Positions 43,608 to 52,500 of a stretch of 64,000 nucleotides of DNA are shown one piece after another. The stretch is taken from positions 1 to 64,000 of the forward strand of contig NZ_BMOC01000004.1 in the NCBI RefSeq assembly GCF_014646875.1, given 5' to 3'. The translations under genes and the position numbers were made by a program. This stretch comes from Halobellus salinus. GTDB lineage: Archaea; Halobacteriota; Halobacteria; Halobacteriales; Haloferacaceae. Numbering within the stretch: the stretch's first letter is position 1; each line of letters opens with the position of its first letter. The notes under the pieces are model-generated. The model worked only from the letters and a program-made list of their open reading frames with translations, searched no databases and was not told the origin of the DNA.

Positions 43608-43688
43608 CCGACCAACAGTACGGTCCGGGGCACACCGACCGACAGTACGGTCCGGGGCACACCGACCAACAGTACGGTCCGGGGGACA
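43608..43688. repeat. Three tandem 27-bp repeats
   Basis: The unit is CCGACCAACAGTACGGTCC plus GGGGCACA, repeated exactly three times with two substitutions. It lies in the gap between pccB and the oxidoreductase gene. No open frame through it has the normal haloarchaeal composition. Confidence 0.75.
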
Positions 43689-43865
43689 CTGAGAGAACGC
43701 GGTGCCGTCGTTGGCCGCGGGACCCCCCGGGCCCGCCGGATGGTCTGCTCCCGAGACCGACCGCAGACCCGCGGCCGTGAGGCCGGCCCCCGCCCGCGTC
43801 GGCTCTGTCTCCCGGTGTCTCACGCCGGGTCGACCGGCCCATCAGTTCGAGGTCGCTCGACGACG

Positions 43866-44822
43866 CTACGGCGTCAGCACCAACTTCCCGAGGAAGCTGT
43901 CTTCTAGCACCGCGCGCTGGGCCTCGTCAGCCTGGTCAAGCCCATAGGTCTCGTGGACGACCGGCTCGACCTCGCCGCGGGCAGCGAGGTCCGCGACGCC
44001 GCCGAGGACTGCGCCGAGGTCCCCGGCGTTGAACAGCGACATAAACTGGTACTGCACTTCCTTGCCCTTCGTGACGCCGATGTTTTCGAACCCGCCCTCA
44101 GCGGTGTCGTTGCCGATGCCGATCACACGCCCGCCCGTGTTCACCACGTCCGCGTTCAGTTGGAGGTACTGGTCCATGTGGAGGTCGACGACGACATCCG
44201 GCGGGGCGGTCTCAGCGATGGCGTCCGCGAGGTCGTCGCGGGCGTAGTCGAACGTCCGCTCGACGCCGAGGTCGGCGAGTGCGTCGGCGTCGTCGGGGGA
44301 GGCGGTGGCGGAGACGTGGGCGCCCATCGTCTCCGCGAGTTGGACGGCGACGTGGCCCACGCCGCCGGCACCGCCGTGAACCAGGACGTTCTCGGCGGGG
44401 TCGACGTCGGCGTGGTGAACCAGCGCCTGCCACGCGGTGCCGCCGACGGTGCCGAGCGCCGCGCCCGCCTCGAAGGAGACCGACTCGGGGAGGTGTGCGA
44501 GGGTGTCGGCGGGCGCGGCGACGGCCTCGGCGTAGGTTCCGGGGCGCCCGTTCCCGAGGCCGGTGCCAAGGACGCGGTCGCCGACCAGGAAGTCCTCGAC
44601 ACCCTCGCCGGTGTCGGCGATGACGCCCGCGAGGTCGCCGCCCCCGATGAACGGCAAGTGTGGGACGGGGTAGGCACCCTCCCGGAAGTAGGTGTCGACG
44701 GGGTTCACGCCCACGGCCTCGATGTCGACAATGACCTCGCCGTGGTCGGGGTCGGGCCGCTCGACCTCGTCGACTTGCAGTACCTCGGGACCGCCGTGCT
44801 CGTGGAATCTGACTGCGCGCAT
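43866..44822 (-). CDS. NADPH:quinone reductase-like MDR protein
   Basis: 318 residues of the zinc-free medium-chain dehydrogenase group. It starts [20 protein letters not shown], then [32 protein letters not shown]-type substrate loop, and the Rossmann glycine motif [16 protein letters not shown]. It probably reduces quinones or alpha,beta-unsaturated carbonyls with NADPH. There are no zinc-binding Cys/His sets. A TATA box (TCTTTTATAC on the minus strand) lies about 29 bases upstream of ATG 44822. It is divergent from the E1 alpha gene. Confidence 0.85.
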   Translation of the reverse strand: MRAVRFHEHGGPEVLQVDEVERPDPDHGEVIVDIEAVGVNPVDTYFREGAYPVPHLPFIGGGDLAGVIADTGEGVEDFLVGDRVLGTGLGNGRPGTYAEAVAAPADTLAHLPESVSFEAGAALGTVGGTAWQALVHHADVDPAENVLVHGGAGGVGHVAVQLAETMGAHVSATASPDDADALADLGVERTFDYARDDLADAIAETAPPDVVVDLHMDQYLQLNADVVNTGGRVIGIGNDTAEGGFENIGVTKGKEVQYQFMSLFNAGDLGAVLGGVADLAARGEVEPVVHETYGLDQADEAQRAVLEDSFLGKLVLTP

Positions 44823-44847
44823 CGGCCGACGGTTCGGGCCAGTGTCG

Positions 44848-44900
44848 TATAAAAGACGGCGACAGCAGCACGAGGTGTGGAGAACAATCATCATTAAATA
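44848..44900. promoter_or_regulatory. Divergent promoters of the oxidoreductase and E1 alpha genes
   Basis: GTATAAAAGA at 44848-44857 (minus-strand TATA for the gene starting at 44822) and TTAAATA at 44894-44900 (for the start at 44925). Both are 25-29 bases before their start codons. Confidence 0.55.
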
Positions 44901-44924
44901 TCTGGTATCGGTAGTACGCGACGT

Positions 44925-45965
44925 ATGGTAACACCCAGCGAACTGAAGCAGATGTACCTCGACATGGCGACCGCACGCCACTACGAGGAGCGGTTACAGG
45001 AGGAGTATCTGGAGGGCAAACAGCCGGCGTTCGACATCTCCGCCGGGCCGATCCCGGGCGAGCTCCACCTCGCGGCGGGCCACGAAGCCGCGGGGGCCGG
45101 CGTGTGTCAGCACCTCCGCGACGACGACACCGTGACCGCGCCGCACCGCCCGCACCACGTCGCGATCGCGAAAGGCGTCGACCTCAAGCGCATGACCGCC
45201 GAGATCTTCGGTCGGGAGACCGGACTCGGAAAGGGGAAGGGCGGCCACATGCACCTGTTCGACCCCGAGGTCAGCTTCGCGTGCAGCGGGATCATCGCTG
45301 AGGGGTGTCCGCCGGCGGTGGGCGCCGGCCTCGCCGCGAAAAAGCGCAACACCGACAGCGTCGCGGTGGCGTACCTCGGGGAGGGCGCCATCGACCAGGG
45401 CGCGTTCCTCGAGTCGCTCAACTTCGCCGCGGTCCAGGATCTCCCCGTCGTGTTCGTGATCGAGGACAACGACTGGGCGATCAGTATGCCCAAAGACCGG
45501 GTGACAGACGTCGAGAACGGTTCGGACCGCGCCGGCGGGTTCGACATGCCCGGCCGTCGGGTCGACGTCGACGACGCGGTCGCAGTCTACGACGCCGCCC
45601 GCGAGGCCGTCGGCCGCGCCCGCGACCGCAACGGGCCGACGCTGCTCGAGATCCAGGTTCACCGCCGGATGGGCCACTTCATGGGCGACCCCGAGACCTA
45701 CCGCCCAGAGGAGGACCAAGACGCCGCAGCGGGTCGGGATTCGATCGAGCGGCTCGTAGAGGACCTCCGCGCCGCCGGCGTCGACGACGCCGAGGTCGAC
45801 GACCTCCGGGCGCAGGCCGAAGCCCGCGTCGAGGAGGCCATCCAGTGGGCCAAAGACCAACCGGAGCCGGATCCGGCGGCCGCCCACGACGACATGTGGA
45901 TCAACCCGGGGAGCGGCGTGACCGACACGGAACCCGACTTCGACCTCGCGGGGGGTGACGACTGA
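44925..45965 (+). CDS. 2-oxoacid dehydrogenase E1 component, alpha subunit
   Basis: 346 residues with the thiamine diphosphate fold: GELHLAAGHEAAGAGVCQHL, APHRPHHVAIAKG, GLGKGKGGHMHLFD, SGIIAEGCPPAVGAGLA, and the TPP-binding GEGAIDQGAFLESLNFAAVQ through IEDNDWAIS. The C-terminal half has the phosphorylation-loop-like region with HRRMGHFMGDPETYR. It is close to acetoin or branched-chain 2-oxoacid dehydrogenases. Haloarchaea do not use such complexes for pyruvate (they use ferredoxin enzymes), so the substrate is unknown. Its stop overlaps the E1 beta ATG by one base. Confidence 0.9.
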   Translation: MVTPSELKQMYLDMATARHYEERLQEEYLEGKQPAFDISAGPIPGELHLAAGHEAAGAGVCQHLRDDDTVTAPHRPHHVAIAKGVDLKRMTAEIFGRETGLGKGKGGHMHLFDPEVSFACSGIIAEGCPPAVGAGLAAKKRNTDSVAVAYLGEGAIDQGAFLESLNFAAVQDLPVVFVIEDNDWAISMPKDRVTDVENGSDRAGGFDMPGRRVDVDDAVAVYDAAREAVGRARDRNGPTLLEIQVHRRMGHFMGDPETYRPEEDQDAAAGRDSIERLVEDLRAAGVDDAEVDDLRAQAEARVEEAIQWAKDQPEPDPAAAHDDMWINPGSGVTDTEPDFDLAGGDD

Positions 45966-46975
45966 TGGCCGAGCAGATCGACCGCGAGCTGACGATGAGT
46001 CGGGCGATGGTCGAAGCCATCGCGACGGAGATGCGCGAGAACGACGAGGTGTTCTACATGGGCGAAGACGTCGCCGACTACGGCGGCATCTTCGACTCCA
46101 CGGAGGGGCTCCGCGAGGAGTTCGGCTACGATCGCGTCATGGACGTGCCGATCAGCGAGACGGCGTACTTGGGCGCGGCGGTCGGCGCGGCCCAGGAGGG
46201 GATGCGGCCCATCGCGGAACTGATGTTCGTCGACTTCTTCGGCGTCGCGATGGACCAGATCTACAACCAGATGGCCAAGAACACGTACATGAGCGGGGCG
46301 AACGTGTCGGTGCCGATGGTCCTGACCGCCGCGGTCGGCGGCACCTACAACGACGCCGCCCAGCACTCCCAGACCCTCTACGGCACGTTCGCCCACGTGC
46401 CGGGCATGAAGGTCGTTGTCCCCTCGACCGCCTACGAGGCCAAGGGGCTGATGCACAACGCCATCCGTGACGACGACCCCGTGGCGTACATGTTCCACAA
46501 GCGGCTGATGGGGATCGGGTGGCTCCCCGCGCCCGACGGGCCGAAAACGCCCGTCCCGGAGGAGGAGTACACCATCCCGTTCGGCAGCGCCGACGTGAAG
46601 CGGGAGGGCGACGACGCCACGATCGTCACCCTCGGCCTCCACGTCCACCGGGCGCTCGACGCCGCGGAGTCGCTGGCCGACGACGGGATCGACGCCGAGG
46701 TGGTCGACCTCCGGTCGCTCGTCCCGCTGGACACCGACACCATCGTCGCGTCCATCGAGAAGACCGGCAACCTCGTGGTCGTCGACGAGGACTACCGCTC
46801 GTACGGTGTCACCGGCGAGATCGTCGCGAGCGTCGCCGACGAGGCGCTCGGCGCGCTCGAATCCGTCGAGCGGGTTGCGCTCCCGGACGTGCCGATCCCG
46901 TACGCCCGCCCGCTGGAGAACGAGGTCATCCCCGACGCGGGCGACATCGAGAACGCCGTGAAGCGGACCCAGTGA
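45965..46975 (+). CDS. 2-oxoacid dehydrogenase E1 component, beta subunit
   Basis: 336 residues: the transketolase-like pyrimidine-binding domain (MSRAMVEAIATEMRENDEVF, MGEDVADYGGIFDSTEGL, DVPISETAYLGAAVGAAQEG, RPIAELMFVDFFGVAMDQI) and the C-terminal domain (DAEVVDLRSLVPLDTDTIVA, VVVDEDYRSYGVTGEI). It forms the alpha2beta2 E1 with the preceding gene. The start overlaps the alpha stop by one base. The lipoyl and E2 genes follow. Confidence 0.92.
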   Translation: MAEQIDRELTMSRAMVEAIATEMRENDEVFYMGEDVADYGGIFDSTEGLREEFGYDRVMDVPISETAYLGAAVGAAQEGMRPIAELMFVDFFGVAMDQIYNQMAKNTYMSGANVSVPMVLTAAVGGTYNDAAQHSQTLYGTFAHVPGMKVVVPSTAYEAKGLMHNAIRDDDPVAYMFHKRLMGIGWLPAPDGPKTPVPEEEYTIPFGSADVKREGDDATIVTLGLHVHRALDAAESLADDGIDAEVVDLRSLVPLDTDTIVASIEKTGNLVVVDEDYRSYGVTGEIVASVADEALGALESVERVALPDVPIPYARPLENEVIPDAGDIENAVKRTQ

Positions 46976-47011
46976 GATGCGCGGGGACACCGAGTGCGGG
47001 AGCCGGGTGCG

Positions 47012-47278
47012 ATGACGGACGGGACCGACCGCGCCGCGGTGACGCTCGCGGAGTGGCCCGACGACGCCGACGCCGACGAGGGCGTGGTGGTGAACTGGTT
47101 CGCCCGCGAGGGCGCCCACGTCGACGCCGACGCCAGCCTGTGTGAGGTACAGATCGAGAAGGTCAGCGTCGACGTGCTCGCGCCCGTCGCCGGGACGCTC
47201 ACGGAGGTCGTCGCGGCCGAGGACGCCGAGTTCGCCCGCGGGGACACCCTCGCGTGGATCTCCCCCGATGCCGGGTGA
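47012..47278 (+). CDS. Free-standing lipoyl-domain protein
   Basis: 88 residues, only a lipoyl/biotinyl domain. VTLAEWPDDADADEGVVVNW starts the sandwich, and the modified lysine lies in VQIEKVSVDV at a beta turn, followed by LAPVAGTLTEVVAAED and RGDTLAWI. In ordinary E2 proteins this domain is the N-terminal arm; here it is its own gene. GTG 46994 is possible, but ATG 47012 is chosen. It overlaps the E2 core by 11 bases, so the two should be made together. Confidence 0.86.
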   Translation: MTDGTDRAAVTLAEWPDDADADEGVVVNWFAREGAHVDADASLCEVQIEKVSVDVLAPVAGTLTEVVAAEDAEFARGDTLAWISPDAG

Positions 47279-48203
47279 CGACCCCGCCGAACGGACGGTC
47301 GCAAGCGAGCGGTCGCTGAGCCCGATGCGGCGGACGATCGCCTCGCGGCTCCAGGAGAGCTACCGGGAGGCGGTCCACGTCACCGTGAGCCGCGAGGTCT
47401 CGGCGACGGCCGCACTCGCCGCGTCGGACGTCGAGCTGGACGGCGACGGCTCCGTCTCGCCCTCGGTGACCGACGTCCTCCTCCGTGCGCTGTCGGATTC
47501 GCTGGCCGACCACCCGTCGTTCAACGCGACCTTCGAGGACGGAACGCATCGAATCTACGAGCAGCACAACATCGGTGTCGCGGTCGACATCGACGAGGGG
47601 CTGGTGACGCCGGTGCTCGAAGACGTCGGCTCGAAGTCGCTCGCCGAGATCACGCGGGAGCGCCGCCGACTGACCGACCGGGTGCGGGCGGGCGAGTACT
47701 CCATGAGCACGTTCGAGAACGGGACGTTCACCGTCTCGAACCTGGGGCCGCTTGGGAGCGACTTCTTCACGCCCGTTATCAACCCGCCGGAGGTGGCGAT
47801 CCTGGGCGTCAACCGAATCAGGGAGGCGGTCGTGCCCGCGACGGCGGCCGAGGGGCGCGACGCCGGAAACGGTGCGAGCGGCGACGGAGGCCCCGCAGGC
47901 GACGCCGGAAACGGTGCGGGCGGCGACGGAGACCCCGCAGGCGACGCCGGAAACGGTGCGGGCGGCGACGGAGGCCCCGCAGGCGACGCCGGAAACGGTG
48001 CGAGCGGCGACGGAGGCCCCGCAGGCGACGCCGGAAACGGTGCGGGCGGCGACGGAGGCCCCGCCGACGGACGCTTCACGACCGACAAGCGCATGACGCT
48101 CGACCTGAGCTTCGACCACCGGGTGGTTGACGGCGCCGACGCGGCCCGGTTCTTGGGGACGCTTGCGGACCACCTGAACGACGCCGACGCGTACGTGGGG
48201 TGA
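47268..48203 (+). CDS. E2 acyltransferase catalytic core with inserted Gly/Asp repeats
   Basis: 311 residues. There is no lipoyl domain and no clear E1/E3-binding domain: from residue 19 the chain begins directly with RSLSPMRRTIASRLQESYRE. Then comes NIGVAVDIDEGLVTPVLEDV, MSTFENGTFTVSNLGPLGSD, PPEVAILGVNRIRE and, near the end, the active-site LDLSFDHRVVDGADAARFLG. Between the last two lies a 70-residue insert of five 14-residue repeats, DAGNGA(S/G)GDG(G/D)PAG (see 47859-48068). In known E2 cores this is a loop of about a dozen residues. It would carry out acyl transfer from the separate lipoyl protein to CoA. Confidence 0.87.
   Translation: MPGDDPAERTVASERSLSPMRRTIASRLQESYREAVHVTVSREVSATAALAASDVELDGDGSVSPSVTDVLLRALSDSLADHPSFNATFEDGTHRIYEQHNIGVAVDIDEGLVTPVLEDVGSKSLAEITRERRRLTDRVRAGEYSMSTFENGTFTVSNLGPLGSDFFTPVINPPEVAILGVNRIREAVVPATAAEGRDAGNGASGDGGPAGDAGNGAGGDGDPAGDAGNGAGGDGGPAGDAGNGASGDGGPAGDAGNGAGGDGGPADGRFTTDKRMTLDLSFDHRVVDGADAARFLGTLADHLNDADAYVG
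47859..48068 (+). repeat. Five 42-bp tandem repeats in the E2 gene
   Basis: The unit GACGCCGGAAACGGTGCG plus GGCGGCGACGGAGGCCCCGCAGGC is repeated five times with only a few substitutions. It is in frame, encodes a disordered, Gly/Asp-rich loop, and sits just before the DHRVVDG active-site strand. The low divergence between units suggests recent expansion. Confidence 0.9.
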
Positions 48204-48206
48204 TCC

Positions 48207-48866
48207 GTGGCGGGCGATACGCACGCACGGCTCCTCGAGCGCGCGTCGACGGGGACGCCCGCGCTGGCGGTGTGGCGGCCGGGTCGGCAGCTCCGGTTCG
48301 GCTACCGCGACACCCGGCAGTCGGGGTACCGGGCCGCACGAACCCGGGCGCGGGAGGCGGGGTTCAAGCCCGTCGAGCGGCGCGTGGGCGGGCGCGCGGT
48401 CGCCACGACCGCGACGACGGCGCTCTTCGCGGTCGCGGAGCCCGTCGACGCCGACGACGCCCGGTCGGGGATCGGCGCGCGGTACGATCGGGCGGTGGCG
48501 GCGGTGCAGCGGGCGCTCGACGATCTCGGTATCGATGCCACCCGGGGCGAACCCGAGGCGGCGTACTGTCCCGGTGACCACAGCCTCCGGGCCGACGCCA
48601 AGCTCGCGGGGCTCGCACAGCGGGTGACCGCCTCCGGCGCGCTGGTCTCCGGCGTACTCCCCGTCGCCGACCGCGACGAACTCGCCGACGTGCTCGCGGC
48701 CGTGTACGACCGTCTCGACTACCCGTTCGATCCGGCGAGCGTCGGGACGGTCGCCGACGCCGGCGGCGACGACCGGTTCGATCGGGTCGCGGGGGCGCTC
48801 ACGGACCGGCTCTCCGGGGTGCCGGAGACGTCCGACGAGTCGGTCGAGGTGCTTTGGCCGGAGTAA
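48207..48866 (+). CDS. Lipoate-protein ligase-like protein
   Basis: 219 residues. The region SGYRAARTRAREAGFKPVER followed by RVGGRAVATTATTALFAVAE matches the lipoyl-ligase/biotinyl-ligase fold, where a Gly-rich loop grips the lipoyl-AMP. CPGDHSLRADAKLAGLAQRV is the equivalent of the conserved lysine segment (the Lys in ADAKLAG). Being four bases after the E2 core, it probably loads the free lipoyl protein (inference). The GTG start is the only nearby option. It is shorter than LplA and lacks the accessory C-terminal domain. Confidence 0.8.
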   Translation: MAGDTHARLLERASTGTPALAVWRPGRQLRFGYRDTRQSGYRAARTRAREAGFKPVERRVGGRAVATTATTALFAVAEPVDADDARSGIGARYDRAVAAVQRALDDLGIDATRGEPEAAYCPGDHSLRADAKLAGLAQRVTASGALVSGVLPVADRDELADVLAAVYDRLDYPFDPASVGTVADAGGDDRFDRVAGALTDRLSGVPETSDESVEVLWPE

Positions 48867-48934
48867 ACGGAGGGGTGATGAGGGAGCACTCGACCGTCCC
48901 CAAAAGCAACGTATTGCCGGACGAATCTCCGAAT

Positions 48935-49195
48935 ATGTGGAAGCCGACACGGATCTCCGAGCATGGACGAGTCACTATTCCGAAAGAATTCCGCGATACG
49001 TACGACATCTCGGCCGGTGACGAAATCGTCTGGATGGACACCGACGACGGTATCCTTGCGACGAAGCGCACTCACACCGGCGGGCGCGGGATGCTCGTTC
49101 CGGACGATGCGACAGAGACAGAGCGTGAAGCGGTCGCGGCTGAACTGAAGCAGCGGCTCGATCGTCGACGCGATTCCAACTACAAAGACGGGTAA
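48935..49195 (+). CDS. AbrB/SpoVT-type DNA-binding protein
   Basis: 86 residues. [20 protein letters not shown] is the swapped-hairpin AbrB/MazE-like fold, with [20 protein letters not shown] completing it. The C-terminal half is an acidic helix ([20 protein letters not shown]). In haloarchaea these act as repressors or antitoxin-like proteins; no toxin gene lies next to it. ATG 48935 is chosen. Upstream in-frame starts at 48878 or 48854 would add a tail that is not family-like. Confidence 0.75.
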   Translation: MWKPTRISEHGRVTIPKEFRDTYDISAGDEIVWMDTDDGILATKRTHTGGRGMLVPDDATETEREAVAAELKQRLDRRRDSNYKDG

Positions 49196-49258
49196 TCCAT
49201 CGGCGGCCGAGACCGATACCGGCGGGATTTATGCGGCCACCCGACCCTGGCTCGGACG

Positions 49259-50401
49259 ATGCGCTTACACGAGTATCAGGCGAAGGAGGTCTTCGCCGAC
49301 GCCGGGGTGCCGGTGCCCGACTCCCGACTCGCGACCACCGTCGAGGAGGTCCTCGATGCGGTCGGGGAGATCGGTTTCCCGGCGGCGATCAAGGCACAGG
49401 TGCACGTCGGCGGCCGCGGGAAGGCCGGCGGGATCAAGATCGCGACCGACGAGGCCGAGGCCCGGCAGTACGCCGAGGAGATCCTCGGAATGGACCTGAA
49501 AGGGTACGAGGTCGGGAAGGTCTTGGTCGAGGCCGGCGTCGACTTCGAGAACGAACTCTACGTGGGGATCACGATGGACCGCGGCGAGGGCGAACCCGTC
49601 GCGATGGTCTCGACCGAAGGTGGCGTCGACATCGAGTCGGTCGCCGAGGAGACGCCCGAGCGGATCGCCCGCGAACACATCGACCCCGCGTTCGGCCTCC
49701 ACCCGTATCAGGCCCGGAAAGCCGTCTACGGCGCGGGCATCCCCCGCGACGTGGCGGGCGACGTGGCGTCGATCCTCTCGACGCTGTACGACCTCTACGA
49801 GTCGAAGGATGCGTCGGAGATCGAGATCAACCCCGTCATGATCACCGCGGATCGGGCGGTCGTCGCCGCGGACGGCGTGATGAACACCGACGAGGACGCG
49901 CTGTTCCGCCAGCCCGACCTCGCGGAGATGGAAGACGAGGCCGCAGGCGACGAGTTGGAGGCGAAAGCCAACGAGTACGGCTTCGACTACGTCCGACTCG
50001 ACGGCAACGTCGGCATCATCGGCAACGGCGCGGGACTGGTGATGACGACGCTCGACCTCGTGGACCATTACGGAGGAGCGCCCGCGAACTTCCTCGACAT
50101 CGGCGGTGGCGCGAAGGCCGAACGCGTCGCGAACGCCCTCGACATGGTGTTTGCCGACGAGAACGTCGACAGCGTGGTGTTCAACATCTTCGGCGGAATC
50201 ACCCGGGGCGACGAGGTCGCGAAGGGGATCAACGAGGCCTTAGCACAGTTCGACGAGATCCCCAAGCGGGTGGTGGTCCGGCTCGCGGGCACCAACGCCG
50301 AGGCGGGGATGGAGATCCTGAACACCGACCTGGTCGACGTCGAGGCGACGCTCGGCGACGCGGTCCAGCGGGCGGTTGCGAACGCGGAGGACGCACAATG
50401 A
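49259..50401 (+). CDS. sucC: Succinyl-CoA ligase, beta subunit
   Basis: 380 residues. [20 protein letters not shown] begins the ATP-grasp fold, with [30 protein letters not shown] and [17 protein letters not shown] in the CoA-interacting domain. It makes ATP or GTP from succinyl-CoA in the citric acid cycle. A TATA box (GATTTATGC) lies about 27 bases upstream, and the stop overlaps sucD by four bases. Confidence 0.95.
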   Translation: MRLHEYQAKEVFADAGVPVPDSRLATTVEEVLDAVGEIGFPAAIKAQVHVGGRGKAGGIKIATDEAEARQYAEEILGMDLKGYEVGKVLVEAGVDFENELYVGITMDRGEGEPVAMVSTEGGVDIESVAEETPERIAREHIDPAFGLHPYQARKAVYGAGIPRDVAGDVASILSTLYDLYESKDASEIEINPVMITADRAVVAADGVMNTDEDALFRQPDLAEMEDEAAGDELEAKANEYGFDYVRLDGNVGIIGNGAGLVMTTLDLVDHYGGAPANFLDIGGGAKAERVANALDMVFADENVDSVVFNIFGGITRGDEVAKGINEALAQFDEIPKRVVVRLAGTNAEAGMEILNTDLVDVEATLGDAVQRAVANAEDAQ

Positions 50402-51267
50402 GCATTTTCGTCGACAGCGACACGCGCGTAGTGGTACAGGGCATCACCGGTGGCGAGGGCAACTTCCACACCGAACAGATGATCGACTACGGCACCAACG
50501 TTGTCGCGGGCGCGGTGCCCGGGAAGGGCGGCCAGGAAGTGTCGGGCGTTCCGGTGTACGACACCGTCGACGGGGCCGTGGAGGCGGAGGACGCCGACGC
50601 CTCGGTGGTCTTCGTGCCGCCGGCGTTCGCGGGCGATGCGGTCTTCGAGGCGCTGGATACGGGTCTGGATCTCGTCGTCGCGATCACGGAGGGCATCCCA
50701 ACCCAGGACATGGCGAAGGTAGACAAGCGGCTTTCCGAGGTCGATACGAGGCTGATCGGCCCGAACTGCCCCGGGATCATCACGCCCGGCGAGGCGAAAC
50801 TCGGGATCCTCCCGGGCAACATCTTCGAGTCCGGAAACGTCGGGTTGGTTTCGCGATCCGGGACGCTGACCTACCAGGTCGTCTCGAATCTCACTGAGAA
50901 GGGGATCGGCCAGACCACCGCGATCGGGATCGGCGGCGACCCCATCATCGGGACTTCGTTCGTCGACGCGCTGGCGGCGTTCGAGGCCGACGTCGACACC
51001 CACGCCGTGGTGATGTGCGGCGAGATCGGCGGCGAGGACGAGGAACGCGCCGCGCGGTACATCGCGGCGAACATGGACACGCCCGTCGCGGGGTTTATCG
51101 CGGGGCGGACCGCGCCGCCGGGCAAGCGCATGGGCCACGCGGGCGCCATCGTGTCGGGGTCGGGCACCGGAACCGCGGAGTCGAAGATCACCGCGCTCAA
51201 CGACGCGGGCGTCCCCGTCGGCGACACGCCGGGTGAGGTCGCCGACCACGTCGCGGAGTTCCTCTGA
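50398..51267 (+). CDS. sucD: Succinyl-CoA ligase, alpha subunit
   Basis: 289 residues. [20 protein letters not shown] begins the CoA-binding Rossmann domain, then [40 protein letters not shown] and the phosphohistidine loop [17 protein letters not shown], where the His carries the phosphate. The ATG overlaps the sucC stop (ATGA), so the pair is coupled. Confidence 0.95.
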   Translation: MSIFVDSDTRVVVQGITGGEGNFHTEQMIDYGTNVVAGAVPGKGGQEVSGVPVYDTVDGAVEAEDADASVVFVPPAFAGDAVFEALDTGLDLVVAITEGIPTQDMAKVDKRLSEVDTRLIGPNCPGIITPGEAKLGILPGNIFESGNVGLVSRSGTLTYQVVSNLTEKGIGQTTAIGIGGDPIIGTSFVDALAAFEADVDTHAVVMCGEIGGEDEERAARYIAANMDTPVAGFIAGRTAPPGKRMGHAGAIVSGSGTGTAESKITALNDAGVPVGDTPGEVADHVAEFL

Positions 51268-51342
51268 GTCGCCGCCCCGACCGACGCCGCGGTCCGACAC
51301 CGGTCGGAACCGTCATCACCGTCGAACCCGAATTTCGTGCCG

Positions 51343-52422
51343 ATGACTCCGCCGTCGACCACCAGACGCGCGTTCCTCGGGAGCGTCGCAGCCGGCGGTA
51401 TCGCGGGGACTGCGGGGTGTCTGGGCACCCTCGGGTTCAGCCGGCAGTCCGCGTGGCGCGACCCGCCGCTGGTCGAGGACCGCCCGAACGCGGTGTACGT
51501 GCCCGCCGTGACCGAGGGGATGGGGATGTACGGCCGGACGACCGCGGGTCGGTACGGCGTGGCGCTCACGTACTCGTATCCCCACCGCTTCTGGACGCTG
51601 TCGGGGCGCGAGACCGCGAAGACGGTGGTCGAGGCCGACGACGACGTCCACCTGATGGTGTCGCTGTGGGACACCGAGACCGAGCGGGTGCTCCCGCTGG
51701 ACTCCGGGGTGACGATCGAAATCCGGAACAGTGGGGGAGTCGTCACCCAGGAGGTGGCGTACCCGATGCTTTCGCAGACCATGGGGCTGCACTACGGGTC
51801 GAACTACGTCCTCGACGGCGAAGGCGAGTACGAGGCCCGGGTGCAGGTCGGCGGCGTGTCGCTCCGGCGGACCGGCGCGTACGCGGGGGCGTTCGAGTCG
51901 CCCGCGACCGCAACCTTGGCGTTCGCGTTCGACACCGACGACCTCCACGCGGTGTCGATCTCGCGTCCGGAGAGCGCGGGCGAGCGCGGCGCGGTCGCGC
52001 CGATGGAGATGGACGGCGTGCCGGTCGGCCGGGCGCTCGCTGTGGAGTCGCTGCCGGGGCGCCATCTCGGAAGTGAGAACGCGGGCGACGCGGTCTTCGA
52101 GGTGTTCGTCGTCGATTCCGGGGACGGGCGCTTCGGCGACGACCCCTACCTCTACGCCTCCGCGCGGACGCCCCACAATGGGATCATTATTCCGATGATG
52201 GGCCTGGAGGGGGTGGTGCGCCGCGACGGCGAGGTCGCGTGGGAATCGACGTTGCAGAGCGGGTTGGATCCCGACCTGGGGTATCATTACGGCGCGTCGG
52301 TGCCGGGCGTGCGCGAGGGCGACGAGGTGACGATCACGACGACGGTGCCACCGCAGGTGGCGCGCCACGACGGCTACGAGACGGCGTTCTTGGAGATAGG
52401 CGACGTATCTGTTCGGGTGTGA
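51343..52422 (+). CDS. Tat-exported lipoprotein with P19/Tp34-like domain
   Basis: 359 residues. The leader TTRRAFLGSVAAGGIAGTAG ends in the lipobox (TAGC) and has a twin arginine, so it should be exported folded and lipid-anchored. The mature part contains VPAVTEGMGMYG, DVHLMVSLWDTETERVLPLD and YPMLSQTMGLHYGSNYVLDG. The last resembles the metal-binding Met/His pattern of P19/Tp34 iron-transport proteins. A second such half follows (HNGIIIPMMGLEG, GYHYGASVPGVREG). This points to two repeated beta domains binding Fe or Cu. I assign the fold but not the metal. GTG 51337 is an alternative start. Confidence 0.7.
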   Translation: MTPPSTTRRAFLGSVAAGGIAGTAGCLGTLGFSRQSAWRDPPLVEDRPNAVYVPAVTEGMGMYGRTTAGRYGVALTYSYPHRFWTLSGRETAKTVVEADDDVHLMVSLWDTETERVLPLDSGVTIEIRNSGGVVTQEVAYPMLSQTMGLHYGSNYVLDGEGEYEARVQVGGVSLRRTGAYAGAFESPATATLAFAFDTDDLHAVSISRPESAGERGAVAPMEMDGVPVGRALAVESLPGRHLGSENAGDAVFEVFVVDSGDGRFGDDPYLYASARTPHNGIIIPMMGLEGVVRRDGEVAWESTLQSGLDPDLGYHYGASVPGVREGDEVTITTTVPPQVARHDGYETAFLEIGDVSVRV

Positions 52423-52500
52423 GTGGTCGTCCAGGAGACGGGTTTGAGTTACGAGTTGCTGTCGGTCGTGACCAGATCGGACACCCCGAATAGGAGCACG

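Noticed and set aside
43608-43688. CRISPR array
   Set aside because: The units are tandem with no spacers between them and no cas genes are in the window.
43542-43907. Small repeat protein with three TNSTVRG-like units
   Set aside because: Only the 27-bp DNA repeat makes it look repetitive; composition is wrong for a haloarchaeal protein and no start signal is seen.
47859-48068. CRISPR array
   Set aside because: Contiguous 42-bp units in frame within a gene; no spacers.
47555-48094. A Pro/Ala repeat protein on the minus strand
   Set aside because: It is just the complement of the E2 repeat array; its repeat pattern is explained by the plus-strand gene.
45698-48950. Very long minus-strand frames opposite the dehydrogenase operon
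   Set aside because: Shadows of E1/E2; stop-free only because of high GC at third positions.
49231-50397. Open frame on the plus strand in frame with sucD but extending over sucC
   Set aside because: The upstream part is an Arg/Gly-rich shadow of sucC; the real sucD start is ATG 50398, overlapping the sucC stop.
49265-51300. Long minus-strand open frames over sucCD
   Set aside because: Their translations are very rich in Arg, Asp, Val and His, a common mirror of GC-rich coding DNA, and they have no motif.
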